This document shows, in pieces, positions 53,828 to 61,954 of a DNA stretch of 64,000 nt (position 1 is the first letter of the stretch; each line of letters begins with the position of its first letter). This stretch comes from an uncultured Collinsella sp. Its GTDB lineage: Bacteria; Actinomycetota; Coriobacteriia; Coriobacteriales; Coriobacteriaceae. A model generated the notes under the pieces. That model ran no database searches. It saw only the letters and a program-made list of their open reading frames with translations, and was not told where the DNA came from. Both the position numbers and the translations under genes were made by a program. Location of the stretch: NCBI GenBank assembly GCA_900550415.1, contig URSO01000001.1:1-64000 (forward strand). The letters run 5' to 3'.

Positions 53828-54537
53828 AGAATGATGCCCGCGACCGTGTTATCGTCGCCCTCGACTGCGACCGTGAGCGCGCGCTCGAGCTCGCCCACGA
53901 GCTTTCGGGCCATGCCGCCTGGCTCAAGGTCGGCATGACGCTCTATTACGCTGAGGGTCCCCAGATCGTCAAGACCTTTAAGGACCTTGGCTTTAAGGTC
54001 TTCCTCGACCTTAAGTTCCATGACATTCCGCATCAGGTGCGCGGCGCTGCCCGCTCGGCCTCGCTTGCCGGTGCCGACCTGCTTTCGGTCCACGGCCTGG
54101 GCTCGGGTGCTATGCTCGCTGCCTGCCGCGAGGGTGCCGAGGAGGCGCGTGAGGACCGCGCCAAGCTCGTCGCCATCACCGTGCTCACGAGCATGAATCA
54201 GGATGCCTTGAGCGAGATCGGCGTCGAGTCTCCCGTGGCCGAGGAGGCCGCCCGCTTGGCAAAGCTTGCTCAGGCCAATGGCATCGATGGCATCGTGTGC
54301 TCACCGATGGAGGCTCACGACATGCGTGAGCTGCTGGGTCCTGATGCCCTGATCGTGACTCCGGGTGTGCGTCCGGTGGGTGCCGCCCTTGGTGACCAGT
54401 CCCGCGTGGCGACGCCTTCCCAGGCTATCGAGCGTGGCGCAAGCCACATTGTGGTGGGCCGTCCCATCACCGGTGCCGACGATCCGGTTGCCGCCTTTGA
54501 CGCCATCGTCGCCGAGCTGGTCGAAAACGTCGCGTAA
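53821..54537 (+). CDS. pyrF: Orotidine 5'-phosphate decarboxylase
   Basis: 238 residues. VIVALDCDRERALELA, the catalytic DLKFHDIPHQV (Lys and Asp pair), and RPITGADDPVAAF at the C-terminus define the enzyme. It makes UMP. Last gene of the operon; pyrE and carAB are not in this window. Starts inside pyrD. Confidence 0.97.
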   Translation: MLENDARDRVIVALDCDRERALELAHELSGHAAWLKVGMTLYYAEGPQIVKTFKDLGFKVFLDLKFHDIPHQVRGAARSASLAGADLLSVHGLGSGAMLAACREGAEEAREDRAKLVAITVLTSMNQDALSEIGVESPVAEEAARLAKLAQANGIDGIVCSPMEAHDMRELLGPDALIVTPGVRPVGAALGDQSRVATPSQAIERGASHIVVGRPITGADDPVAAFDAIVAELVENVA

Positions 54538-54582
54538 AAGATTCCCCTAAGTCACCACTTTTGGGTCTCATTAGCACAAAAT

Positions 54583-54640
54583 AGCCCCTGTGCCTGCGTA
54601 AACTTTCCCATCCTTTGTGTGGAATCGCAGGTCAGGGGCT
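54583..54640 (+). terminator. Long hairpin after pyrF
   Basis: AGCCCCTG-TG-CCTGCG (54583-54598) pairs with CGCAGG-T-CAGGGGCT (54626-54640), 14 pairs with a small bulge. TTAACTTT follows. Probably the terminator of the pyr operon. Confidence 0.6.
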
Positions 54641-54723
54641 TAACTTTGGGCGCAGTATATTGCACTTTTTGCGGGTATCGTCTAACCTATGGAGCCGCGA
54701 TTAGGCTTTTTGTGCGTTCTACG

Positions 54724-54732
54724 TGCTAAAAT
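54724..54732 (+). promoter_or_regulatory. Extended -10 promoter of mihF
   Basis: TGC then TAAAAT (54727-54732) forms an extended -10. A TTGCAC at 54660 with a weaker TAACCT could be a second promoter. Both lie after the pyrF hairpin. Confidence 0.55.
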
Positions 54733-54776
54733 GCCAATTATTGAATCAGATATAACCCAACTATTTGGAGGTACGA

Positions 54777-55085
54777 ATGGCACTCCCTCAGCTTACCGAC
54801 GAGCAGCGCAAGCAGGCTCTTGAGAAGGCTGCTGCCGCACGTCACGCCCGCGCTGAGCTTCGCGAGCAGATCAAGAAGGGCGAGAAGTCCCTCGAGTCCG
54901 TGCTCAACTCCGATGACCCCATCGCTTCCCGCATGAAGGTTTCCACCCTCATCGAGTCTCTCCCCGGTTATGGCAAGGCCAAGGCCGCCAAGATCATGGA
55001 GGAGCTCGGTATCTCCGCTACTCGTCGCGTCCAGGGCCTCGGTGTCCGTCAGCGCGAGCAGCTCCTCGAGCAGCTGACCAAATAA
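54777..55085 (+). CDS. mihF: Integration host factor, actinobacterial type (mIHF)
   Basis: 102 residues. The C-terminal helix-two-turn-helix region reads STLIESLPGYGKAKAAKIME, then ELGISATRRVQGLGVRQREQ, the mIHF signature. mIHF is a nucleoid protein specific to Actinobacteria, so it supports the taxonomic call. ATG after TTGGAGG. mihF-gmk-rpoZ order is conserved in the phylum. Confidence 0.95.
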   Translation: MALPQLTDEQRKQALEKAAAARHARAELREQIKKGEKSLESVLNSDDPIASRMKVSTLIESLPGYGKAKAAKIMEELGISATRRVQGLGVRQREQLLEQLTK

Positions 55086-55655
55086 GTGAGCGCTCAGGAT
55101 TCCAAGCTCTTTGTGATTTCTGGACCGTCAGGCGCAGGCAAGGGTACGCTCGTCACTCGTGTGCGCGAGCGCCGCTCGAACCTGGGTCTGACGGTTTCGG
55201 CTACCACGCGAGCACCACGCAAAGGTGAGGTCGACGGCGTCAACTACTTTTTTCTGACGCGCGAGGAGTTCGACCGCCGCGTGGCAAACGGTGAGTTTGT
55301 TGAGTGGGCCGAGGTCCACGGTAACTGCTACGGCACGTTGGTGAGCGAGGTCACATCCAAGCTCGCCTCGGGCTCGTCTCTGATTTTGGAGATCGATGTC
55401 CAGGGCGCCCTGCAGGTGAAGGAGCGTTTCCCCGAGGCCGTGCTGATCTTTATCAAGCCGCCTTCGCTTGAGGTGCTCCGCGAGCGTCTAGTCGGTCGCG
55501 GTACCGAGACGCCCGAGACGATTGAGCTGCGTATGGCAAACGCTGCCGATGAGCTTGCCCTTGCCGACCGCTACGACGACGTCGTGGTGAATGACGATCT
55601 CGACCGCGCGACCGATGAGCTCGTTCGCGTTCTCGATATGCATGAAAGGATCTGA
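55086..55655 (+). CDS. gmk: Guanylate kinase
   Basis: 189 residues. P-loop VISGPSGAGKGTL, then SATTRAPRKGEVDGVNYFFL for GMP binding. It makes GDP. The GTG start directly follows the mihF stop (TAAGTG) and lacks a strong ribosome site, so coupling is likely. Length and motifs are normal. Confidence 0.97.
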   Translation: MSAQDSKLFVISGPSGAGKGTLVTRVRERRSNLGLTVSATTRAPRKGEVDGVNYFFLTREEFDRRVANGEFVEWAEVHGNCYGTLVSEVTSKLASGSSLILEIDVQGALQVKERFPEAVLIFIKPPSLEVLRERLVGRGTETPETIELRMANAADELALADRYDDVVVNDDLDRATDELVRVLDMHERI

Positions 55656-55660
55656 GGTCC

Positions 55661-55942
55661 GTGTCCGTTGTAAAGCCTTGCATTGACGATCTTCTGGAGA
55701 AGACCGATCACAACCGCTTCCTGCTCGCTTCGCTTGCCTCCAAGCGCGCCTGCGACATCAATAGCATGCTGCGTGGCCAGCACAACCGCGTGCTTGCCGT
55801 CCAGGATGTTGATGACATCACCATCGGGCTTTCCGGTGCCGATACCATCTCGATGGCTATGGACGAGATTGTCGACGGCGACATCTCTTACGACGAGGCC
55901 CGTTACGAGAAGGCGCTCGGCCACAAGGTTGCTGAAGCCTAA
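55661..55942 (+). CDS. rpoZ: RNA polymerase omega subunit
   Basis: 93 residues. SVVKPCIDDLLEKTDHNRFL, then ASLASKRACDINSM, matches the omega core, which clamps the beta-prime C-terminus. GTG after TGAGG. Between gmk and thiI, a common position for this gene. Confidence 0.92.
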   Translation: MSVVKPCIDDLLEKTDHNRFLLASLASKRACDINSMLRGQHNRVLAVQDVDDITIGLSGADTISMAMDEIVDGDISYDEARYEKALGHKVAEA

Positions 55943-57190
55943 ATGGCGGCTCGCGTCTGCCTAGTCCACTATCACGAGGTTGGGCTGAAGGGCAAGAACC
56001 GCGCACATTTTGAGCATATCCTCATGGATAACATCAAGGCGGCCTTGGCCGCCTTTTCCGTTGCCACAATTACCCGCATCTCCGGTCACATTCTAGTGAC
56101 GTTCTCGGTCTCCGGCGAGGCCGAGCGTGCATTCCCGCTTATCGCCAAAGTTCCCGGGGTCGCTCGCGTCTCTCTTGCGTTTCATACAAACAGAGAGCCG
56201 GGAGAATATTGCGCTGCGGCCATTAAGGCGTTGGAAGAGTTTGGCGAATTCAACTCCTTTAAAGTTGTTGCCAGGCGCTCCAACACCGATTATGAACTGA
56301 CTTCCATGGATCTCAACAAACAGGTTGGCGAGGTCCTGTGCAACGCGTTTCCCGATAAAAAGGTCCAGATGCACGACCCCGACGCGATGGTGCACGTTCT
56401 GGTGGTTCAGGGTAGTGTCTACGTGTATGCGCGCTCCCAGCGCGGCGTTGGCGGCCTTCCGGTGGGTTCTGCCGGCAAGGTCGTGACGCTGCTGTCGTCG
56501 GGTATCGATTCTCCGGTGGCGACCTGGATGCTCGCGCGTCGCGGCGCGGTGTGCGTGCCGGTGCATTTCTCCGGTCGTCCGCAGACGCCCGACACGAGCG
56601 AATACCTGGTGCAGGACATCATCCGTGCGCTTGAGCCGGGTGTCCAGATCGGCCGCCTGTACGTGGTGCCGTTTGGCGACTGCCAGCGTGAGATTTCGGT
56701 CACCTGTCCCAGCAACCTGCGCGTGATCATGTATCGCCGCATTATGTATTCGGTTGCTGAGCGCATTGCACACATCGAGGGTGCCAGGGCCATCGTTACG
56801 GGCGAATCGCTTGGGCAGGTTGCCTCCCAAACGCTTGAGAACATCATGGCCGTCAACGAAGCCGTGAAGATTCCCGTGTTCCGTCCTCTCATCGGTTCGG
56901 ACAAGCAGGAGATCATCGTGCGCGCCGAGGAGATCGGTACCTTCGATATCTCGACTGAGGCCGCTCCCGACTGCTGCACGCTGTTTATGCCGCGTCGTCC
57001 CGAGACGCACGCTAAACTCGATGCCGTGCATGAGGCCTGGGAACTGTTTGATCATGAGGAGATGATTGAGCGCCTGCTCAAGCAGACAGAGTACATCGAC
57101 TTCGAGAGCAACACATATAAGGCCCCTAAGACCTTAAAACGCAAACATTCGGAGCTTGCTCCGCGTGAGATTTACCAAGATTACGAGTAA
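55943..57190 (+). CDS. thiI: tRNA 4-thiouridine synthase ThiI (no rhodanese domain)
   Basis: 415 residues. NFLD/THUMP part (about 1-165), then a PP-loop SSGIDS (185-190) for adenylation. The C-terminal rhodanese domain of the E. coli protein is absent, as in most Gram-positives, so sulfur must come straight from a cysteine desulfurase. No NifS-like gene is adjacent. ATG abuts the rpoZ stop. Confidence 0.93.
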   Translation: MAARVCLVHYHEVGLKGKNRAHFEHILMDNIKAALAAFSVATITRISGHILVTFSVSGEAERAFPLIAKVPGVARVSLAFHTNREPGEYCAAAIKALEEFGEFNSFKVVARRSNTDYELTSMDLNKQVGEVLCNAFPDKKVQMHDPDAMVHVLVVQGSVYVYARSQRGVGGLPVGSAGKVVTLLSSGIDSPVATWMLARRGAVCVPVHFSGRPQTPDTSEYLVQDIIRALEPGVQIGRLYVVPFGDCQREISVTCPSNLRVIMYRRIMYSVAERIAHIEGARAIVTGESLGQVASQTLENIMAVNEAVKIPVFRPLIGSDKQEIIVRAEEIGTFDISTEAAPDCCTLFMPRRPETHAKLDAVHEAWELFDHEEMIERLLKQTEYIDFESNTYKAPKTLKRKHSELAPREIYQDYE

Positions 57191-57200
57191 ATTTGTGCAT

Positions 57201-57233
57201 AGACCGACGATGCGCCTGCATCGTCGGTCTTTT
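57201..57233 (+). terminator. Intrinsic terminator after thiI
   Basis: A perfect 13-pair stem (57201-57213 with 57218-57230) closes a GCCT loop and ends in TTTT. It isolates the competence operon from the genes upstream. Confidence 0.92.
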
Positions 57234-57308
57234 GCCATCTGGGCATTTTGCGGCTAAGTGTTCATTTGCTGACGTGTGCCTGAATAAATGGACAGATTTG
57301 TGCAAGGT

Positions 57309-57328
57309 TTTGGTCAGCTTTTGGTTTG
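57309..57328 (+). promoter_or_regulatory. Shared competence-operon element, copy 2
   Basis: The same 20 bases as at 27966-27985, here ending 75 bases before the comEA ATG. Two TTTGGT words lie 11 bases apart. No normal -10 box follows at standard spacing. Its only two copies seen in the window precede the only two groups of transformation genes. Confidence 0.7.
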
Positions 57329-57332
57329 ACCT

Positions 57333-57348
57333 CGAAAACCGGTTTTCG
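57333..57348. promoter_or_regulatory. Perfect 16-base palindrome next to the comEA element
   Basis: CGAAAACCGGTTTTCG is its own reverse complement, starting four bases after the shared element. It is absent from the yraN-comM-dprA promoter. It may be an operator for a dimeric regulator. Confidence 0.5.
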
Positions 57349-57403
57349 GGCGTGGCTGTTGCGGAGCTCCTTTCCTGACACGATGGTGTTGGGAGGTTTT
57401 GCT

Positions 57404-58117
57404 ATGGCGCAGCGCGAACAACACGAACGAGTCAAAAAGATGGACCGTTGGGCGGGCAAACTGCTCGGTCATAAGACAGTGGTGATGGCGATACTGGTCG
57501 TCATTGCGATGGCGAGTGGACTGGCAATGGCGAACCTTGGCGGCGGTGCCGGCGGTGTGTCGTTTGAGCGCACTGATGGTTCGGGCACGTTAGTGGAGCC
57601 GGGATCCGGCGATGCTTCGAGTGGAAAGACATCTGAAGGCTCTTCGCCTAAGGCGTCTGCCGCGGCAGAGGTCTATGTCGATGTTGATGGCGCCGTGGTG
57701 TCACCCGGTGTATATCGCCTCAAAGACGGGGCGCGGGTGGCTCAGGCGATTGATGCCGCCGGCGGGCTGGCGCCCGAAGCAGACGTTACGGGGCTTAATC
57801 GTGCATCCAAGGTCACTGATGGACAAAAAATTCACGTTCCAACGGTAGGGGAGCAGCAGGTGTCCATTGCGGAAGCCGGTGTTGATGGTGGGACTTCCGC
57901 ATCATCAGGCGTCGGTGGCGCAACAGGCCTAGTAAACATTAATACGGCAAGCTCGGCAGAGCTGCAGACGCTCTCGGGAATCGGTCCCTCAATGGCACAG
58001 TCGATTATCGATGAGCGGACAAAGAACGGTGCTTTTGCTTCGGTTGACGATCTGATGCGCGTGTCGGGAATCGGCGAGAAGAAGCTTGCCAAAATCAAAG
58101 ATTGCATCTGCGTATGA
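57404..58117 (+). CDS. comEA: Competence DNA receptor ComEA
   Basis: 237 residues. One membrane segment (about 24-45, VVMAILVVIAMASGLAMANL), a low-complexity Ser/Gly linker, an SLBB-like domain (VDVDGAVVSPGVYRL) and a C-terminal double helix-hairpin-helix (VNINTASSAELQTLSGIGPS) that binds double-stranded DNA. It hands DNA to ComEC, whose gene overlaps by four bases. ATG seven bases after GGGAGG. Confidence 0.95.
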   Translation: MAQREQHERVKKMDRWAGKLLGHKTVVMAILVVIAMASGLAMANLGGGAGGVSFERTDGSGTLVEPGSGDASSGKTSEGSSPKASAAAEVYVDVDGAVVSPGVYRLKDGARVAQAIDAAGGLAPEADVTGLNRASKVTDGQKIHVPTVGEQQVSIAEAGVDGGTSASSGVGGATGLVNINTASSAELQTLSGIGPSMAQSIIDERTKNGAFASVDDLMRVSGIGEKKLAKIKDCICV

Positions 58118-60417
58118 GTGCGACCGAGCGAGAGCACGTGATGCCTCCGCGGCCCCTGATTCCGTGGACGATGGCCCTGTGTGCCGGCATGTGCGTGAGC
58201 TGCGCCTTGGTGCTCAGCATAGCCGCTGATGCGCTGCTGAGGGAGCGGGCGACGGCGGTCGGGCCGCTATGGGCCATTCCCGTTGCGGCAGCGGTTTTCG
58301 TTGTGCTGGCTCACTCTTGTGCGAGGCTTGCCCCTTTGAAGCGGTGGCTGTATGCCGCGTCCGTCGGTCTCATAGCGGGTGCGGTCGTTTCGGCGTGGTG
58401 GGCCGTGGGTGCGCTCAACGCCTCGAAGACGCTCGACGGTCGAGCGGCAAGCAGTCTCGAGTTTGTCGTGCAGGGTGACCCATCCATAAATGACGACGTG
58501 TATTCCTATACCTGCGAGGCACGCTCGGACGGTAAGAACTTGGCAACGGTTCGCCTATCGTGTGACCGTGAGTTCAAGGTCGGGGCGCACGTGCGTGTTA
58601 TCGGTCGCGTGTCACGTTTTGAGAACGATGCGTATGGACGATCGCGCGTGCTTCGAGGCGAGGTGCGCAAGGTTAAAGCCGTTCGGATTGTGTCGGTCGA
58701 TGAGGGTTCTCCGAGGCCGCTGCATCGGCTGCGAAATGGGCTGCTTGCGTCCATCGCGCCTGCGACCGACCCGGCGCGTGCGCTCATAGCCGGTGTCGTC
58801 TGCGGTCGTTCGGCCGAGCTGCGCGCCCAGCCGGCGGGCGACTGGTTTTCGGTGACGGGAACGGCGCATCTTATCGCAGTCTCGGGCAGCCATTTGGCTA
58901 TCGTGGGGTTTGTAATCGAGGGCGTATTGCAAAAGACTCGGTGCTCACGTGGTCTTCAGCGGGCGATATTGGCGATAACGCTTGTGGGCTACGCTGCCTT
59001 TACGGGCGCGTCTCCCTCGGCCGTGCGCGCGTGCTGCATGGTGTTCGTGACGCTTGTCGTAAACGGCGCGGGGCGTCGTCGGCACGGCCTTTCGGCACTC
59101 TTCGTAACCATGTCCATCTTTGTGCTACTGCGGCCGACGGTGCTGTTCGAGATGGGCTTTCAGCTTTCATGTGCCAGCGTCTTAGCCATTCTGTGCTTTT
59201 GCCCCTATGCGACCTACGCTTTGGGTGAGCTGGGCGTGCCATCGGGCTTTGCCAGCATGCTTTCCGTCACGCTATGCTCGCAACTGGCGACACTTCCCAT
59301 CACCATTCCTGCCTTCGGTACATTCTCGCTCATTGCTCCGTTGGCAAATGCGGTCATCGGTCCGGTGGTGAGCGTACTGCTCGCTGTGTCGATCGTTCTG
59401 GCTCCCTTTTCGCTTGTGGGACCGTTGCGGACTTGGGCGCTCGTTGTGCCCATGATTGCCGCCCGTTGCGCGCTGTTCTTCGAGCAGCTGTTTGCCGCCA
59501 TGCCGGGTGCATCCGTGAGCGTGCCGCCCGATAGCATGTGGATTTACCTAGTGCCGTGTTTGCTGGCGGTTCTGCTGGTCTGGTGGCCGCGTCCCCGTAC
59601 ACGTCCTATGGCGGTGGGGCTTGCATGCCTGATGCTCTTGGCTGCGATTCCGTACGTCTATTGGGATCGATTCGCTCCGCCTTCAGTGACGGTGCTCGAT
59701 GTGGGCCAGGCCGATGCGATTCTTATCCGCCAAGGCGGCGCAGTAGCTCTCGTCGACTGCGGGCTCGACGAGCGTGTGGTTGCGGCGTTGGTTCGCAATA
59801 ACGTGCACCATATCGATGCCGTCTTTGTGACGCATTGGGATGAGGACCACTGGGGTGGTTTGCCTGCCGTGCTCGAACAGTTTTCGGTCGGAACGATTGC
59901 CGTGGCGGCGGATGCGCTGGAGGATGCTCCTGCCGAGGTATTGAACCGACCTGGCGTGGAGTATCGGCAGGTGCGCCGTGGGGATACGGTCGACATCGGC
60001 TCATTTTGCGCTCGCGTGATGTGGCCATTCGAGTTCGTGGATGGCGAGGGAAATGAGGACTCGCTTGTCCTGCTGCTCTCTTATGTTCAGGAAGGCAAGG
60101 GCCTGCGAATACTTCTCACCGGTGATGCCGAGCTCGACCAAGAGCGGGAATTCGTGCAGGAGGTGGGGGATATCGATGTCCTTAAACTTGGGCATCACGG
60201 CTCCAAGGTTTCAGTCGATGGCGAGTTGCTGGACGTCCTGAAGCCCGAGCTTTCCCTCGCAAGCGCCGGTGAGGGGAATCGATACGGCCATCCGTCCGAT
60301 GCCTGCATCGATGCCGTTAAGGAAGCGGGTGGTGTGTTCGCGTGTACCATCGAACACGGCGACATTACCGTCACACCGACTGCGAATGGCTTTGCGATGC
60401 GATGCCAGCTACCGTGA
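58114..60417 (+). CDS. comEC: DNA-uptake channel ComEC
   Basis: 767 residues. N-terminal helices and an OB-like DUF4131 part, the Competence channel domain with LIAVSGSHLAIVGFVIEG, then a metallo-beta-lactamase-like domain with H574-W-D-E-D578-H579 (THWDEDHWGG). The last part may act as the nuclease that degrades one strand. The gene is full length and shows no break, so uptake may be functional. Start overlaps the comEA stop (ATGA). Confidence 0.95.
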   Translation: MSATEREHVMPPRPLIPWTMALCAGMCVSCALVLSIAADALLRERATAVGPLWAIPVAAAVFVVLAHSCARLAPLKRWLYAASVGLIAGAVVSAWWAVGALNASKTLDGRAASSLEFVVQGDPSINDDVYSYTCEARSDGKNLATVRLSCDREFKVGAHVRVIGRVSRFENDAYGRSRVLRGEVRKVKAVRIVSVDEGSPRPLHRLRNGLLASIAPATDPARALIAGVVCGRSAELRAQPAGDWFSVTGTAHLIAVSGSHLAIVGFVIEGVLQKTRCSRGLQRAILAITLVGYAAFTGASPSAVRACCMVFVTLVVNGAGRRRHGLSALFVTMSIFVLLRPTVLFEMGFQLSCASVLAILCFCPYATYALGELGVPSGFASMLSVTLCSQLATLPITIPAFGTFSLIAPLANAVIGPVVSVLLAVSIVLAPFSLVGPLRTWALVVPMIAARCALFFEQLFAAMPGASVSVPPDSMWIYLVPCLLAVLLVWWPRPRTRPMAVGLACLMLLAAIPYVYWDRFAPPSVTVLDVGQADAILIRQGGAVALVDCGLDERVVAALVRNNVHHIDAVFVTHWDEDHWGGLPAVLEQFSVGTIAVAADALEDAPAEVLNRPGVEYRQVRRGDTVDIGSFCARVMWPFEFVDGEGNEDSLVLLLSYVQEGKGLRILLTGDAELDQEREFVQEVGDIDVLKLGHHGSKVSVDGELLDVLKPELSLASAGEGNRYGHPSDACIDAVKEAGGVFACTIEHGDITVTPTANGFAMRCQLP

Positions 60418-60425
60418 CGACGTCG

Positions 60426-60455
60426 TTGGCGTGTGGTGGGCCCCTGGGCTAGAAT
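60426..60455 (+). promoter_or_regulatory. Candidate separate promoter of holA
   Basis: TTGGCG (60426-60431), 18 bases, then TAGAAT (60450-60455). It begins eight bases after the comEC stop. An own promoter would let the essential holA be expressed when competence genes are off. Confidence 0.55.
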
Positions 60456-60495
60456 GGCACGGAACGAATACGAAGGCCTGCGGGAGGGGAGCGCA

Positions 60496-61458
60496 ATGTC
60501 CGAAACCGGTTTGCTGCCGGCATATCTGATCGTCGGTACCGACGGAGTTAAGCGCGACCACGCCGTCTCGCGTATGAAAGCGCGTCTGGAAAAATCGGGT
60601 ATGGTCGAGTTCAACCTCGACGAGCGAGACATGACCAAGGACCCCGATATCGAGTCCATTATCGGATCGCTTAACACCTTTCCGATGGGCAGCGAGTTTC
60701 GTCTGGTAATCCTCGATGGCTGCTCAAAGCTCGCCAAGGCGGTCTCGGAGCCGCTCGTTGGGTATCTGGCGAGTCCCAGCCCAACAACGGTCTGCCTCAT
60801 CATCGCTGACTCACTTGCCAAGAATACGCGCCTGTATAAGGCAATCGCCAAGATCGACAAGAAGGCTATCGTCGATTGCTCGGGTACCAAGCGCTGGGAA
60901 CTGCCGCGCCGTGTTCAGCAGATGGCGACGCAGCGCGGTAAGTCGATTTCGACGGCGGCCGCCGAGGAGCTCGTCTCGCGTTCGGGCGAAAACACGCGCA
61001 TGCTCGATAACGACTTGGCTAAGCTTGCCCAGATGGTCGAGTCGCCCCAGATTGAACTTGCCGATGTTGAGCGCTGGATTGTACGTACGGCCGAGGTCCA
61101 ACCCTGGGACTTCCTCAACGCCGTCTCGGCTCGCGATATGCGGCGTTCGCTCGAGCTCTTTAAGCTCCTGCCCTCCAAGAGCTACGTGCGGACTTACACA
61201 TTGCTGTGCGGTCGCATTCGCGAGCTTATCGTCGCCAAGGCGCTCGACGCGCGTGGGCAGGGTCGCGAGCTGGCCGCAACGCTCAAGCTCCAGTCCTGGC
61301 AGGTCAAGAATCACCTTACCTGGGCGCGTCGTTTTTCGATGACCGAGCTCGTCGCAGCGCTCGAGGGTGCCGTTGATGTGGAGCTCGCGCTCAAGGGTTC
61401 GGCCGATTCTCAGACGGCGCTTTTGCTCTGGATTACGAACATCTTGAGAAAATCGTGA
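60496..61458 (+). CDS. holA: DNA polymerase III delta subunit
   Basis: 320 residues of the HolA family: ATPase-like N-terminal part starting PAYLIVGTDGVKRDHAVSRM, a central segment and the C-terminal collar domain (about 205-320). Delta opens the sliding clamp in the loader. The ATG follows GGGAGGGGAG; an earlier in-frame start would add 21 unlikely residues. comEA-comEC-holA-rpsT is a conserved order. Confidence 0.93.
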   Translation: MSETGLLPAYLIVGTDGVKRDHAVSRMKARLEKSGMVEFNLDERDMTKDPDIESIIGSLNTFPMGSEFRLVILDGCSKLAKAVSEPLVGYLASPSPTTVCLIIADSLAKNTRLYKAIAKIDKKAIVDCSGTKRWELPRRVQQMATQRGKSISTAAAEELVSRSGENTRMLDNDLAKLAQMVESPQIELADVERWIVRTAEVQPWDFLNAVSARDMRRSLELFKLLPSKSYVRTYTLLCGRIRELIVAKALDARGQGRELAATLKLQSWQVKNHLTWARRFSMTELVAALEGAVDVELALKGSADSQTALLLWITNILRKS

Positions 61459-61507
61459 TGATACCTGCCTATTTGACAAATTCGTTCTATCCCTTTGAGG
61501 GGGAGCG

Positions 61508-61516
61508 TGCTATAGT
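61508..61516 (+). promoter_or_regulatory. Extended -10 promoter of rpsT
   Basis: TGC followed by TATAGT (61511-61516). The TTGACA at 61473-61478 is too far away to be its -35. Transcription would start near 61523. Confidence 0.55.
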
Positions 61517-61526
61517 AGGCGCTTGC

Positions 61527-61564
61527 ATGACCTCACCGTGTCTCAGAGGTGTCATACATTTTTT
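61527..61564 (+). promoter_or_regulatory. Attenuator-like hairpin in the rpsT leader
   Basis: ATGACCTC (61527-61534) pairs with GAGGTGTCAT (61546-61555) with a two-base bulge, and six T follow at 61559-61564. The stem lies between the promoter and the rpsT ribosome site, where it could stop transcription early. Confidence 0.5.
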
Positions 61565-61591
61565 GCAAGGAACTCGAAAGGAACTCCAGAA

Positions 61592-61858
61592 GTGGCAAAC
61601 ATCAAGTCTCAGAAGAAGCGTATCCGCACCAATGAGGCAGCTCGCATGCGTAACAAGGCTGTCAAGTCCGAGCTCAAGACGCTGACCAAGCACGTCCAGT
61701 CCGCCGTCGCCGAGGGCGACGCCGAGAAGGCCCAGGCAGCCCTCAAGACCGTCACCAAGCGTCTCGACATGGCTGCCGCCAAGCATGTTATCCACAAGAA
61801 CCAGGCTTCCAACCGCAAGTCCGGTCTTGCCAAGCTCGTGAACAGCATCAACGCCTAA
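61592..61858 (+). CDS. rpsT: 30S ribosomal protein S20
   Basis: 88 residues beginning [19 protein letters not shown], with helical Lys/Ala-rich sequence to the end ([15 protein letters not shown]), as in S20. The GTG start lies nine bases after AAAGGA. S20 binds 16S rRNA early in assembly. Between holA and lepA as in many bacteria. Confidence 0.96.
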   Translation: MANIKSQKKRIRTNEAARMRNKAVKSELKTLTKHVQSAVAEGDAEKAQAALKTVTKRLDMAAAKHVIHKNQASNRKSGLAKLVNSINA

Positions 61859-61894
61859 GTTGTAAATTTCACACCACACAGATTACGCGCATAA

Positions 61895-61929
61895 ATGGAG
61901 CCTGTTTTATGGAACAGGCTCCATTTTTT
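61895..61929 (+). terminator. Intrinsic terminator after rpsT
   Basis: ATGGAGCCTGTT (61895-61906) pairs perfectly with AACAGGCTCCAT (61913-61924), followed by six T. The stem can extend by two A-T pairs. Confidence 0.95.
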
Positions 61930-61941
61930 GTACCGCTCGGG

Positions 61942-61947
61942 TAAGAT
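61942..61947 (+). promoter_or_regulatory. -10 box of lepA, placed for a leaderless transcript
   Basis: TAAGAT ends seven bases before the lepA ATG, so the RNA would start at the start codon or one base earlier. No ribosome site is seen upstream of the ATG. The -35 region is not convincing. Confidence 0.45.
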
Positions 61948-61954
61948 AGTCCGC

